A DNA stretch of 64,000 bases from Phycicoccus duodecadis (GCF_002846495.1 NZ_PJNE01000001.1:62001-126000), one strand, 5' to 3'. Counted from the first letter of the stretch, positions 46,414-61,366 are shown. Notes: generated by a model from the letters alone, not told the origin. A program made the numbers and translations.

Positions 46414-48002
46414 GCCGGGCGACCCCGGGCGCCGGCATGCCGCTGCGCGGCGACCGGATCCACCGCTACGTCAACGCGTTCTGCCCGCTGTGCCACGAGG
46501 AGGACCCCGACCGGCCGCTGGCGGAGGTCGTGCGGCTCTCGGGCTGGCTCGTCGAGCGGGGCGGCCGCATCTGGCTCGAGCGCGGCTGCGCCCGGCACGG
46601 CCTGGTCCGCACGATGTACGACGAGTCGCCGGAGATCCTCTCCTACCTCGAGGAGTGGACGGCCCCGACCAAGGTGCACGTGCCCGACCGGGTGGGCAAC
46701 TTCGCGCCGGTGCCGGCCGCCTACGCCGACGGGCTCCCCGAGATGCAGACCCAGCACACCTGCATCCTGCTCGAGGACCTGCTCGACCACTGCAACCTCA
46801 AGTGCCCCACGTGCTTCGCCGCCTCCGCCCCGGCGCTCGCCTCGGTCGCGCCGCTCGAGGAGGTGCTGGCCTCGGTCGACGCCCGGCTCGAGCGCGAGGG
46901 CGGCCGGATCGACGTGCTGATGCTCAGCGGAGGCGAGCCCACGCTCTATCCGTGGCTGGCCGAGCTGCTCGACGCGGTGACGCGGCGCCCGGTCGTGCGG
47001 GTCCTGGTGAACACCAACGGGCTGCGGATCGCGGACGACGACGCGCTGCTCGAGCTGCTGCGCCGGCACCGCGAGCGGGTCGAGGTGTACCTGCAGTACG
47101 ACGGGGAGTCGGCGCGGGCGTCGGCCCACCACCGCGGCGGCGACCTGCGCCGCGTCAAGGACCGGGCCCTCGAGCGGCTCTCGGCCGCAGGCGTCTTCAC
47201 GACGCTGACGATGACCGCCACGCTCGGGGTCAACGACCACGAGATCGGCGCCGTCGTCGACCGGGCCATGCGCACGCCGTACGTGGGCGGCGTCAGCATC
47301 CAGCCCGTGTTCGGGTCGGGGCGCTCGTCGGGCATCGACCCGATGGACCGGCTGACGCACACCGGCGTGCTGGCGCGGCTCGAGGGCCAGACCGGCGGCC
47401 GGGTGACCTGGCGCGACCTGACGGCGCTGCCGTGCTCGCACCCGCACTGCTGCTCGGTCGGCTACCTGCTGCGCGACGACTCCGACACCTGGGTGTCGCT
47501 GGTGTCGGTGATCGGGCACGACCGGCTCAAGCAGTGGCTCGACCTGGAGCCCGACCTCCTCGCGAACCGGATCGCCGACGACGGCCTGCCCCGCGAGCTG
47601 CGCGCGGTCGTGAAGTCCTCGCTGCTGGACCTGCTCTCGGAGCAGTCCTCGCTCTCGCACCCGAGCATGGCCGACATCTGGCGCGACCTGTGCACCGCGT
47701 GCGACCTCGGGCTGGGCACGCTGGCCACCCTGGCGTCGTCGCGACTGCCCGGGCGCCACGAGAGCCTGCGCCGGCTGCTGGGGGAGCGGGTGCTGCGGGT
47801 CACGGTCAAGCCGTTCATGGACATCGACACCATGATCGAGGAGCGCCTCACCCAGTGCTGCGTGCACGTCGGCACCGTCAACGACGACACCGGCGGCCAC
47901 CAGTGTGCGCCGTTCTGCGCGGTGCAGGCCTGGGCCCCCCTCTCGCGCCGCCGGCTCTCGACGGCCACCGGCGCGCGCCTGCTCCCCGTGGTGTCCCGAT
48001 GA
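46410..48002 (+). CDS. Tes/MJ0619-like radical SAM protein with extra metal centres
   Basis: This 530-residue protein resembles the archaeal tetraether synthase/MJ0619 group of radical SAM enzymes. It has an N-terminal rubredoxin-like centre (Cys25, Cys28, Cys60, His63) and a radical SAM core with Cys128, Cys132 and Cys135 in CNLKCPTCF and LMLSGGEPTLYP. Further Cys sets are CSHPHCC (342, 347, 348), Cys483-484 and HQCAPFC (499, 503). Relatives form C-C bonds between lipid chains or methylate pterins. Position between an Lgt-like protein and a membrane protein favours a lipid or lipoprotein substrate; this is inference. Confidence 0.82.
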   Translation: MSRATPGAGMPLRGDRIHRYVNAFCPLCHEEDPDRPLAEVVRLSGWLVERGGRIWLERGCARHGLVRTMYDESPEILSYLEEWTAPTKVHVPDRVGNFAPVPAAYADGLPEMQTQHTCILLEDLLDHCNLKCPTCFAASAPALASVAPLEEVLASVDARLEREGGRIDVLMLSGGEPTLYPWLAELLDAVTRRPVVRVLVNTNGLRIADDDALLELLRRHRERVEVYLQYDGESARASAHHRGGDLRRVKDRALERLSAAGVFTTLTMTATLGVNDHEIGAVVDRAMRTPYVGGVSIQPVFGSGRSSGIDPMDRLTHTGVLARLEGQTGGRVTWRDLTALPCSHPHCCSVGYLLRDDSDTWVSLVSVIGHDRLKQWLDLEPDLLANRIADDGLPRELRAVVKSSLLDLLSEQSSLSHPSMADIWRDLCTACDLGLGTLATLASSRLPGRHESLRRLLGERVLRVTVKPFMDIDTMIEERLTQCCVHVGTVNDDTGGHQCAPFCAVQAWAPLSRRRLSTATGARLLPVVSR

Positions 48003-48343
48003 CCGACGGGCCCGCGGCCGACCCGCGCCAGGTGCACCCGCCGCACCGCGGCGCGACGTCGGTCGAGCGGGCCGCGCGGGTCGGGGAGGACCCGCTGCGG
48101 CTGTGCGTGATGGCCACCGTCGCCCTGCTCGGATGGCTGCTCGGGCCCGTCGCCGTGCTGGTCTTCGCCGGTGTGGGGGCGGCCGGGTACGTCTCGGCGC
48201 GCCGGGCCGGGCTGCTGCGGTCGCGGTGCAAGCTGGGCGACACCCGGCTGGTCATCGCCTACCTGGTGCTCCTCGCCGCGGTCGCGGCCGTGTTCGCCGT
48301 CCGCGCCCTGGCCGCCGTCGTCTCCGGCGGCCCCCATGCCTGA
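47999..48343 (+). CDS. Small membrane protein in the Lgt/radical SAM operon
   Basis: This is a 114-residue protein of no recognised family. The N-terminal ~35 residues are polar and Pro/Arg-rich. Two closely spaced hydrophobic stretches (VMATVALLGWLLGPVAVLVFAGVG, ~38-62) and one at ~84-108 predict three membrane helices. It overlaps the radical SAM gene by ATGA, so it is co-translated and probably works with it. Confidence 0.7.
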   Translation: MTDGPAADPRQVHPPHRGATSVERAARVGEDPLRLCVMATVALLGWLLGPVAVLVFAGVGAAGYVSARRAGLLRSRCKLGDTRLVIAYLVLLAAVAAVFAVRALAAVVSGGPHA

Positions 48344-48376
48344 GCCCGAGTCGCGCCCCATCGACCAGGAGGTCCC

Positions 48377-48775
48377 ATGAGCCAGCCGCCACCGCCGGGA
48401 TGGACCAGACCGCCGGACCCGGAGGCCGACGGCCCGCAGCCGCCCGGCTCCGTCGTCCCCACGACCGCGGCGACCCCGTCGTCGCTGTCGCGCAAGGCCC
48501 GGTTCTGGATCGGGTTCGCCGTGGGTGTGCCCCTCGTCCCGGCGCTCCTGGTCGGCCTGCTGGTCGCAGTGGCCGCCCTGTCGGGCAGCGGCTCCGGCTC
48601 GACGTCCACGGTGCTGTCGGTCGTGGCGGGGGTGCTGGTGGTCGCCGTGGTGGTGGCGGGGCTCGTCGTGAGGGCGACCCGCTGGCTGACGCTCGGCGCC
48701 CTCGCCGGCGGTGCACTGGTGGTCATCGTGCTGGGCGGCGCCTGCGTCGCCATCCTCCGGGGCCTGAACGCCTGA
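48377..48775 (+). CDS. Proline-rich small membrane protein
   Basis: This is a 132-residue protein with no family I recognise. The first ~40 residues are Pro/Gly-rich (SQPPPPGWTRPPDPE). Three hydrophobic segments follow (FWIGFAVGVPLVPALLVGLLV, VLSVVAGVLVVAVVVAGLVV, LTLGALAGGALVVIVLGGA). AGGAGG at 48367-48372 is a clear Shine-Dalgarno, and the 33-base gap suggests it is the last gene of the Lgt/radical SAM operon. Confidence 0.68.
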   Translation: MSQPPPPGWTRPPDPEADGPQPPGSVVPTTAATPSSLSRKARFWIGFAVGVPLVPALLVGLLVAVAALSGSGSGSTSTVLSVVAGVLVVAVVVAGLVVRATRWLTLGALAGGALVVIVLGGACVAILRGLNA

Positions 48776-48810
48776 ACGGTCGCCCGTGACACCCGCGCTC
48801 CCGAACGCGC

Positions 48811-49677
48811 CTACGGAGCGCTGGTGGGGCCCGGGTCGTCGGTGCCGCGCCGGCGCAGGTACCGCTCGAACTCCTTGGCGATGGCGTCGCCGCTCGCCTC
48901 GGGCAGCTCGGCGGTGTCCTGGGCCTCCTCGAGGCTCTCGACGTACTCGGCGACCTCGGTGTCGGAGGCCGCGAGCTCGTTGATGCCGCGTTCCCAGGCG
49001 CGGGCGTCCTCGTCGAGGTCGCCGTGCTCGATGGGACCGTCGAGGAGCTCCTCGAGGCGGCCGACCAGCGCGGCGGTGGCCTTGGGCGAGGGGGAGTGGC
49101 CTGCGTAGTGGGGCACCGCGGCCCAGCAAGAGATCGACGGGATGCCGACCTGGGTGGCGGCGTCGGACAGCACGCCCACGATGCCGGTGGGGCCCTCGTA
49201 GCCGCTCATCTCGAGGCCGTGCCGGTGGCGGGTGTCCTCGCTGTCGGAGGTGGCGGTGACCGGGATGGGGCGCGAATGCGCGACGTCGGCCATGAGCGAG
49301 CCCAGGGTGACGACGGTGGAGACCTCGACCGACTCGGCGAGCTCCATCAGCTCGATGGCGAAGGCCCGCCAGCGGAACGACGGCTCGACGCCCTGCACCA
49401 GCACGACGTCGCGGCCGAGCGAGGTGTCGCGCGCGACCAGGACGCGGGTGGTGCGCCAGCTGATGCGGCGCTTGCCGCCCTCGGTGACCACGCGCGGGCG
49501 GTTGACCTGGAAGTCGTAGTAGTCCTCGGGGTCGAGCGCGGCGACGACCTCCGCCCCCCAGATCTCGGCGAGGTGCTCGACAACCGCGCTGGCGGCCTCG
49601 CCGGCGTCGTTCCAGCCCTCGAAGGCAGCGATCATCACCGGGTCGCGCAGGGCGCCGATGTCCTCGAGCTCGATCAC
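48811..49677 (-). CDS. PAC2 family protein
   Basis: This is a 288-residue PAC2 (proteasome assembly chaperone 2-like) family protein. MIAAFEGWNDAGEAASAVVEHL is the conserved start, DYYDFQVNRP and VLVQGVEPSFRWRAFA follow, and PSISCWAAVPHYAGHSPSPKAT is a further family motif. The bacterial role is unknown; eukaryotic relatives assist 20S proteasome assembly and this genome encodes proteasome components. GGAGGAGG lies upstream of GTG 49677. An acidic C-terminal helix (~235-288) closes the protein. Confidence 0.9.
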   Translation of the reverse strand: MIELEDIGALRDPVMIAAFEGWNDAGEAASAVVEHLAEIWGAEVVAALDPEDYYDFQVNRPRVVTEGGKRRISWRTTRVLVARDTSLGRDVVLVQGVEPSFRWRAFAIELMELAESVEVSTVVTLGSLMADVAHSRPIPVTATSDSEDTRHRHGLEMSGYEGPTGIVGVLSDAATQVGIPSISCWAAVPHYAGHSPSPKATAALVGRLEELLDGPIEHGDLDEDARAWERGINELAASDTEVAEYVESLEEAQDTAELPEASGDAIAKEFERYLRRRGTDDPGPTSAP

Positions 49678-49722
49678 GCTCGTCCTCCTCCGCCGGGGTC
49701 AGAAGACCACCCTACGGGTCGT

Positions 49723-49728
49723 TAGGCT
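49723..49728 (+). promoter_or_regulatory. -10 TAGGCT, leaderless start of the HAD gene
   Basis: The spacer is 8 bases to ATG 49737. Confidence 0.5.
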
Positions 49729-49736
49729 GGTGTCCC

Positions 49737-50402
49737 ATGAGCCTCCCCGCGGCCGTCCTCTGGGACATGGACGGCACCCTCGTCGACACCGAGCCCTACT
49801 GGATCGCCGCCGAGCACCAGATCGTCGAGGAGCACGGCGGCATCTGGTCCGACGAGTTCGCGCACCAGCTCGTCGGCAACGACCTGTTGGTCTCGGCCCG
49901 CTTCATCCAGGCGCACTCGCCGGTCACCTGGGAGCCCGAGCGCATCGTCGAGGAGCTGCTCGAGCGCGTCATCGCCCAGGTGCGCGGGCACGTGCCGTGG
50001 CGCCCGGGCGCCCGCGAGCTGCTCGACGCCCTCGCGGCCGAGGGCGTGCCGAGCGCGCTGGTGACGATGTCGTGGCGCTCGCTGGCCGACGCGGTGGTCT
50101 CGGCGCTGCCCGAGGGCACCTTCACCGTCGTGGTCACCGGCGACGAGGTCGAGCACGGCAAGCCCCACCCGGAGCCCTACGCCACCGCCGCCCGCCTGCT
50201 CGGCGTCGACGCGCGGCACTGCGTCGCCATCGAGGACAGCCCCACGGGGGTCCGCTCGGCCGTGGCCGCGGGCGTGCCGACCCTGGCGGTGCCGCACGTG
50301 GTGGCGGTCCCCGAGATGGCCGGGGCGGTGCAGGCCGACGGGCTGGTCGGCGTCACGCCGCAGCGGCTGGGCGAGATCGCCGCGTCACTCGTCGCTGGGT
50401 GA
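49737..50402 (+). CDS. HAD family phosphatase (beta-phosphoglucomutase-like)
   Basis: This is a 221-residue HAD subfamily IA enzyme. LWDMDGTLVDTEPYW holds nucleophile Asp and acid Asp with the typical DTEP cap entry. SALVTMSWRS is motif II, EVEHGKPHPEPY contains the motif III Lys, and VAIEDSPTGVRSAVAAG is motif IV. It probably dephosphorylates a small phospho-sugar. Its last 18 bases overlap the convergent nuclease gene. Confidence 0.9.
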   Translation: MSLPAAVLWDMDGTLVDTEPYWIAAEHQIVEEHGGIWSDEFAHQLVGNDLLVSARFIQAHSPVTWEPERIVEELLERVIAQVRGHVPWRPGARELLDALAAEGVPSALVTMSWRSLADAVVSALPEGTFTVVVTGDEVEHGKPHPEPYATAARLLGVDARHCVAIEDSPTGVRSAVAAGVPTLAVPHVVAVPEMAGAVQADGLVGVTPQRLGEIAASLVAG

Positions 50403-51230
50403 GGCCGCGCCCGAGCGGGCGGGGTCGAGCGCGATGAGGCCCGCGCCCTCGGGCAGCGGCGGCGGGGTGCCCCCGAACTCGGGGCAGAGCTGCTGGAAGT
50501 CGCACCAGCCGCACAGCTTGGACGTGCGCGGACGCCAGTCGCCGGTCTCCGCGGCCCGGACCACGGCGTCCCAGATGGCGCGCACGTTGCGCTCGACGGC
50601 CCGCAGGTCGCGCTCGTCGGGGACGTAGCGCACGACCTCGCCGTTGCCGAGGTAGACCAGCTGGAGCATCCGGGGCACCTCGCCGCGGGTGCGCCACAGC
50701 ACCAGGGCGTAGAACTTCATCTGGAAGAGGGCCTTGGCCTCGAACAGCTCGCTGGGGGAGCGGCCGGTCTTGTAGTCGACCACCCGCATCGCGCCGTCGG
50801 GGGCGACGTCGAGGCGGTCGACGTAGCCGCGCAGCGTCAGCCCGTCGATCTCGGTCTCGACGTACAGCTCGCGGGCCTCGGGCTCGAGGCAGGTGGGGTC
50901 CTCGAGCTCGAACCACTGCTCGACCAGGGTGCGGGCGCCGGCGAACCACGACTCCTCGGTGAGCTGCTCGTCGTCGTCGATCATGGTGGCGAGCTCGGGG
51001 CGCTCGTCGACCAGCGCCCGCCAGCGGGGCTCGAGCAGGGACAGGGCCGCGGTGGGGGTGCGCTCGGGCGCCGGCAGCTCGAAGAGGTGCTCAAGCACGG
51101 CGTGGACCAGGGTGCCGCGGGCGGCGGCCGGCGACGGGGGACCCTCGAGCTTGTCGATCGTGCGGAAGCGGAACAGCAGCGGGCACTGCTTGAAGTCCGC
51201 GGCGCGGCTCGGGGACAGGGCGGGGGTCAT
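50385..51230 (-). CDS. RecB-family PD-(D/E)XK exonuclease
   Basis: This 281-residue protein is a stand-alone RecB-like (PDDEXK_1) nuclease domain. LSPSRAADFKQCPLLFRFR has the first Cys of an Fe-S cluster, GTLVHAVLEHL the motif I His, RVVDYKTG the catalytic Asp-x-Lys, and CGWCDFQQLCPE the three clustered C-terminal Cys, together an AddB-like 4Fe-4S site. It lacks a helicase domain. DNA end-processing in repair is likely but unproven. ATG 51230 is supported by TACGGT seven bases upstream. Confidence 0.89.
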   Translation of the reverse strand: MTPALSPSRAADFKQCPLLFRFRTIDKLEGPPSPAAARGTLVHAVLEHLFELPAPERTPTAALSLLEPRWRALVDERPELATMIDDDEQLTEESWFAGARTLVEQWFELEDPTCLEPEARELYVETEIDGLTLRGYVDRLDVAPDGAMRVVDYKTGRSPSELFEAKALFQMKFYALVLWRTRGEVPRMLQLVYLGNGEVVRYVPDERDLRAVERNVRAIWDAVVRAAETGDWRPRTSKLCGWCDFQQLCPEFGGTPPPLPEGAGLIALDPARSGAASPSDE

Positions 51231-51237
51231 GGCAGCC

Positions 51238-51243
51238 ACCGTA
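51238..51243 (-). promoter_or_regulatory. -10 TACGGT, leaderless start of the RecB-like gene
   Basis: The spacer is 7 bases to ATG 51230. Confidence 0.5.
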
Positions 51244-51302
51244 GGCGGGGACGCCGACAGCCCCGCGCCGCCATGCCGCCGGGCGCCCATCCGCGCCCGG
51301 GG

Positions 51303-55100
<3,798 letters not shown>

Positions 55101-55165
55101 GGAGGTGCTCAGGTCCTCTCGGGGACGGGCGTGGGGGAGCCCTCAGTATGCCGTGGGCGCTCGCG

Positions 55166-55171
55166 TAGGGT
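55166..55171 (+). promoter_or_regulatory. -10 TAGGGT, leaderless start of the site-2 protease
   Basis: The spacer is 6 bases to ATG 55178. Confidence 0.6.
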
Positions 55172-55177
55172 CTTTGC

Positions 55178-57290
<2,113 letters not shown>

Positions 57291-57301
57291 ACCGCGCGGG
57301 T

Positions 57302-57307
57302 TATCGT
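57302..57307 (+). promoter_or_regulatory. -10 TATCGT, leaderless start of mpa
   Basis: The spacer is only 5 bases to ATG 57313, the shortest of the set. Confidence 0.45.
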
Positions 57308-57312
57308 CGAGC

Positions 57313-59061
57313 ATGAGCACCGACGAGCCCCGTGAGCAGGAGGGCGCCCGCGAGCGGCTCGAGGCCGAGCGCCGCTCCCTCGAGTCCGAGCTCGCCGCCG
57401 TGCGGGCCCGTGGCGGGGCCGACCCGACGCGGCTGCGCGCCCTCGAGCGCGACCTGGCGACCCTCCGTTCGCAGTCGGCCACGTTGTCGGCGCAGAACGA
57501 GCGCCTGGTGCGCACCCTGCGCGACGCGCGCGAGCAGATCGTCACGCTGAAGTCCGAGGTCGACCGGCTGGCCCAGCCGCCGGCGGCCTACGGCACCGTC
57601 ATCGAGCTCTTCGACGACGGCACCGCCGACATCCTCACCAGCGGCCGCAAGATGCACGTGGCCGTCAGCCCGTCCCTGGAGCCCGGTGCCCTCGCCCCCG
57701 GCCGCGAGGTGATGCTCAACGAGGCGATGAACATCGTGGCCGCGCACGGCTACGAGACCGTCGGCGAGATCGTGATGTGCAAGGAGGTCCTCGAGGACGG
57801 TCGCGTGCTCGTGGTGGCGCAGGCCGACGAGGAACGGGTCTGCCGGATGGCCGCGTCGCTGGCCGGCGAGAAGGTGCGAGCCGGCGACGCCCTGCTGCTC
57901 GAGCCGCGCTCGGGGTTCGTCTACGAGCGCATCCCCAAGGCCGAGGTGGCCGACCTCGTCCTCGAGGAGGTGCCCGACATCGACTACAGCGACATCGGGG
58001 GGCTCAGCGGCCAGATCGAGGCCATCCGTGACGCCGTCGAGCTGCCGTACCTGCACCCCGACCTCTACACCGAGCACCAGCTCAAGCCCCCGAAGGGCGT
58101 CCTGCTCTACGGCCCGCCCGGCTGCGGCAAGACGATGATCGCCAAGGCCGTCGCGGCGTCGCTGGCCCGCAAGGTGGCCGAGAAGGAGGGCCGCGAGCCG
58201 GGCAAGTCCTACTTCCTGAACATCAAGGGTCCCGAGCTGCTCAACAAGTACGTCGGCGAGACCGAGCGCCACATCCGGCTCATCTTCCAGCGCGCCCGCG
58301 AGAAGTCCAACGAGGGCTACCCCGTGGTGGTGTTCTTCGACGAGATGGAGTCGCTCTTCCGCACCCGCGGCTCGGGCGTCAGCTCCGACGTCGAGACCAC
58401 GATCGTGCCGCAGCTGCTGGCCGAGATCGACGGGGTCGAGGGGCTCGAGCACGTCATCGTCATCGGCGCCTCCAACCGCGAGGACATGATCGACCCCGCG
58501 ATCCTGCGCCCTGGCCGGCTCGACGTGAAGATCAAGATCGAGCGCCCCGACGCCGAGGCCGCGCGCGACATCTTCGCCAAGTACCTCACCGCGAGCCTGC
58601 CGCTGCACCCCGACGACGTCGCGCAGAACGGCGGCTCCGAGGACCTGGCCGTGCAGGCGATGATCGACGCCACCGTGCTGCGGATGTACACCGAGGAGGA
58701 GGAGAACCGCTTCCTCGAGGTCACCTACGCCGGGGGCGACAAGGAGATCCTGTACTTCAAGGACTTCAACTCCGGCGCGATGATCCAGAACATCGTCGAC
58801 CGCGCCAAGAAGATGGCGATCAAGGACCTGCTCGACACCGGCCAGCGCGGCCTGCGGGTCGAGCACCTGCTGCAGTCGTGCACCGACGAGTTCCGTGAGA
58901 ACGAGGACCTGCCGAACACGACCAACCCCGACGACTGGGCGCGCATCTCGGGCAAGAAGGGCGAGCGGATCGTGTACATCCGCACGCTCATCAAGACCAA
59001 GGAGGGCACCGAGCCCGGCAAGTCCGTGGCGACCGTCGCCAACACCGGCCAGTACCTCTGA
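57313..59061 (+). CDS. mpa: Proteasome-associated AAA+ ATPase Mpa/ARC
   Basis: This 582-residue hexameric unfoldase feeds pupylated proteins to the 20S proteasome. An N-terminal coiled coil (~5-80) binds Pup, tandem OB folds follow (~90-235), and the AAA+ domain has GPPGCGKT at 267-274 and [12 protein letters not shown] as Walker B. The protein ends GQYL, the Tyr-containing tail that docks into the proteasome alpha ring. dop lies ~3.3 kb downstream, beyond four other genes. Confidence 0.97.
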   Translation: MSTDEPREQEGARERLEAERRSLESELAAVRARGGADPTRLRALERDLATLRSQSATLSAQNERLVRTLRDAREQIVTLKSEVDRLAQPPAAYGTVIELFDDGTADILTSGRKMHVAVSPSLEPGALAPGREVMLNEAMNIVAAHGYETVGEIVMCKEVLEDGRVLVVAQADEERVCRMAASLAGEKVRAGDALLLEPRSGFVYERIPKAEVADLVLEEVPDIDYSDIGGLSGQIEAIRDAVELPYLHPDLYTEHQLKPPKGVLLYGPPGCGKTMIAKAVAASLARKVAEKEGREPGKSYFLNIKGPELLNKYVGETERHIRLIFQRAREKSNEGYPVVVFFDEMESLFRTRGSGVSSDVETTIVPQLLAEIDGVEGLEHVIVIGASNREDMIDPAILRPGRLDVKIKIERPDAEAARDIFAKYLTASLPLHPDDVAQNGGSEDLAVQAMIDATVLRMYTEEEENRFLEVTYAGGDKEILYFKDFNSGAMIQNIVDRAKKMAIKDLLDTGQRGLRVEHLLQSCTDEFRENEDLPNTTNPDDWARISGKKGERIVYIRTLIKTKEGTEPGKSVATVANTGQYL

Positions 59062-59111
59062 CGCCCGCCCCTGAGCTCCCGGCCGCCGTCCGCCCGGGGG
59101 AGGATGGGGGC

Positions 59112-60005
59112 ATGAAGCTCGGACTCCAGGTCAGCCGGTTCGCGTGGACCGGGGCGCCCGCCACGACCGGTGCCACGTGGCGCCGCATCGCGCAGAACGC
59201 CGACCGGGCGGGGCTGGCCTCGCTCTGGGTGATGGACCACCTCTTCCAGATCTCGATGATGGGGCCGCCCGAGGACGACATGCTCGAGGGCTACACCGCC
59301 CTGGCGCACGCGGCCGCCGTGACCGAGCAGATCGAGCTCGGGACGCTGGTCACCGGCGTCACCTACCGCCACCCGGGCGTGCTGCTCAAGACGGTGACGA
59401 CCCTCGACGTCCTCTCGGGTGGCCGCGCCTGGCTCGGCATCGGCGCCGCCTGGTACGAGGAGGAGCACCGCGGTCTCGGGATCCCCTACCCGTCCACCCG
59501 GGACCGGTTCGAGCTGCTCGAGGACACCCTCCAGCTCGCCCACCGGATGTTCGCCGACGACGACCGGGCGTTCCAGGGCCGGCAGGTCTCGCTCGAGCGC
59601 CCGCTGAACCACCCGCAGCCGGTCCGCCGCCCGCCGATCATGGTCGGCGGGGGCGGCGAGAGGAAGACGCTCCGGCTGGTGGCGCAGTACGCCGACGCGT
59701 GCAACCTGTTCGACACTGGGCTCGGCCCCGAGGGCATCCCGCACAAGCTCGAGGTCCTGCGCGGGCACTGCGACGCCGTGGGACGGGACTACGGGGACAT
59801 CTCGAAGACCTGCCTGGCGGCCCTGACCCTCGACACCGGCGCCTCGCTGCCCGACGGCGTGCGGCCGCACACCGTCGACCAGGCCGTCGAACGGCTGGGC
59901 CGCCTCGCCGAGGCGGGCATCGACCACGTGATCCTGAGCAGCGCGAACCCGACCGACGAGGCCGTCTACCCGCTGCTGGCCGAGGTCGTCCGCCAGGTCG
60001 CCTGA
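59112..60005 (+). CDS. LLM-class F420-dependent oxidoreductase
   Basis: This 297-residue luciferase-like protein starts MKLGLQVSRFAW and has LASLWVMDHLFQISMMG, WLGIGAAWYEEEHRGLG and IMVGGGGERKTLRLVAQYAD. It is a closer relative of the 275-residue LLM protein at 22326-23153 than of the 349-residue one at 36542. A GGGGGAGGA Shine-Dalgarno lies upstream. It sits between mpa and the prs unit; no link to proteasome function is evident. Confidence 0.88.
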   Translation: MKLGLQVSRFAWTGAPATTGATWRRIAQNADRAGLASLWVMDHLFQISMMGPPEDDMLEGYTALAHAAAVTEQIELGTLVTGVTYRHPGVLLKTVTTLDVLSGGRAWLGIGAAWYEEEHRGLGIPYPSTRDRFELLEDTLQLAHRMFADDDRAFQGRQVSLERPLNHPQPVRRPPIMVGGGGERKTLRLVAQYADACNLFDTGLGPEGIPHKLEVLRGHCDAVGRDYGDISKTCLAALTLDTGASLPDGVRPHTVDQAVERLGRLAEAGIDHVILSSANPTDEAVYPLLAEVVRQVA

Positions 60006-60020
60006 GCGAGGGGACGGCGG

Positions 60021-60371
60021 TCAGACGGGCAGCAGGCGGGCGACCAGGCGCCAGCCCAGCAGGAACACGCTCAGCACCACGGTCGCCACGACGACGAACG
60101 AGACCGCCACCCCCTGGGCCGCGACCGCCCGGAGGACCATCCCGACGGCGACCGTCGACAGCACGACGAGCGCGCCGAAGCCCAGCGTGCGCGGGCCGCC
60201 GTCGAGGACGATGCTCGCCAGCAGCCACCCGGCCGCCGTCCCCACCAGGAAGGGCAGGGCGGTGCGGGCGATACCGGCGAGGTCGAACCCCTCCGCGTGC
60301 GAACGCCGGCCGACGGCGGCGAAGACCAGCACCAGCACGACGTCGAGGAACGCGGGCAGGAGGCGGCTCAT
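60021..60371 (-). CDS. DUF3054 membrane protein
   Basis: This is a 116-residue membrane protein of unknown function with four predicted helices. LDVVLVLVFAAVGRRSHAEG is the family start and TALPFLVGTAAGWLLAS the second helix region. It overlaps the prs-like stop by ATGA, so it is the second gene of that unit. Confidence 0.85.
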   Translation of the reverse strand: MSRLLPAFLDVVLVLVFAAVGRRSHAEGFDLAGIARTALPFLVGTAAGWLLASIVLDGGPRTLGFGALVVLSTVAVGMVLRAVAAQGVAVSFVVVATVVLSVFLLGWRLVARLLPV

Positions 60372-61360
60372 CCGCCGACCCGCTCGAAGAGCGAGCGCTG
60401 CCGCGGCGGGGCGTGGGTGGGGTCGACGCCGTCGAACAGGCTCGAGACCGACTCGCCCTCGTGGATGCGCTTGATGGCCTCGGCGAACAGCCCCGCGACC
60501 GAGCGCACCTTCAGGGCCGGCCAGCCGGGCGGCGGCGGCACGGTGTCGGTGGTGACGACCTCGGAGATCATCGGGTGGCCGCGCAGGCGCTCGACGGCGT
60601 TGCCGGCGAACAGCCCGTGGGTGCAGGCCACCGCGGCCTCCGTGACCCCGTGGTCGGCCAGCCGGTCGAGCAGCTCGACGATGCTGCCGCCGGTCGCGAT
60701 CTCGTCGTCGAGCACGATGGCGCGCTTGCCCTCGACATCACCGACGATCGAGTCGATGACGACGCGGTCGTCGGCCAGGCGGCGCTTGGAGCCGGCAGCC
60801 ACCGGCAGGCCCAGGAGCCGGGAGAACTGGGTGGCGTCCTTGGCGTTGCCGAGGTCGGGGGAGACCACGACGCTGCCGGTGAGGTCGCCCTCGCGGAAGT
60901 GCGCCGCCAGCTCGCCGAGCGAGGTGAGGTGGTCGACGGGCACCGAGAAGAACCCGTGCACCTGAGGGGCGTGCAGGTTCATCGTGATGACCCGGTCGAC
61001 CCCGGCCGTCGCGATGAGGTCGGCCACCAGCCTGCCCCCGAGCGAGATGCGGGAGGCGTCCTTCTTGTCGGAGCGGGCGTAGGCGAAGTGGGGGATGACC
61101 GCCGTGACCATGGCCGCGGAGGCGCCGCGGGCGGCGTCCACCATCAGCAGGAGCTCCATCAGCGAGTCCTGGGTCGGCGGCACCAGCGGCTGGACGATGT
61201 AGACGTCGCGCTGGCGGCAGTTCGCCAGCAGCTGGGCCTGGAGGCAGTCGTTGCTGAACCGGCTGGTCACCGACTCCGACAGCGGCACCCCGAGCGCGTC
61301 GCAGATGTCGTGCGCGAGCTCGCGGTGCGCCGACCCGGAGAAGACGACGATCTCGCGCAT
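60368..61360 (-). CDS. prs: Divergent ribose-phosphate pyrophosphokinase
   Basis: This 330-residue PRPP synthetase homolog has the N-terminal FSGSAHRELA, PPTQDSLMELLLMVDAARGASA, HFAYARSDKKD (usually a Y-R-Q-D-R-K pattern), VVSPDLGNAKDA and the PRPP loop VLDDEIATGGSI. The catalytic flexible-loop sequence and the SRISLGGRLV segment differ from canonical Prs, so it may be a second, specialised paralog. Activity on ribose-5-phosphate is likely but not certain. It is followed by a DUF3054 gene. Confidence 0.85.
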   Translation of the reverse strand: MREIVVFSGSAHRELAHDICDALGVPLSESVTSRFSNDCLQAQLLANCRQRDVYIVQPLVPPTQDSLMELLLMVDAARGASAAMVTAVIPHFAYARSDKKDASRISLGGRLVADLIATAGVDRVITMNLHAPQVHGFFSVPVDHLTSLGELAAHFREGDLTGSVVVSPDLGNAKDATQFSRLLGLPVAAGSKRRLADDRVVIDSIVGDVEGKRAIVLDDEIATGGSIVELLDRLADHGVTEAAVACTHGLFAGNAVERLRGHPMISEVVTTDTVPPPPGWPALKVRSVAGLFAEAIKRIHEGESVSSLFDGVDPTHAPPRQRSLFERVGG

Positions 61361-61366
61361 GGCGTC

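Noticed and set aside
55101..55177. Cobalamin or SAM riboswitch before metH
   Set aside because: The 77-base gap to the divergent protease gene is too short and shows no conserved riboswitch core.
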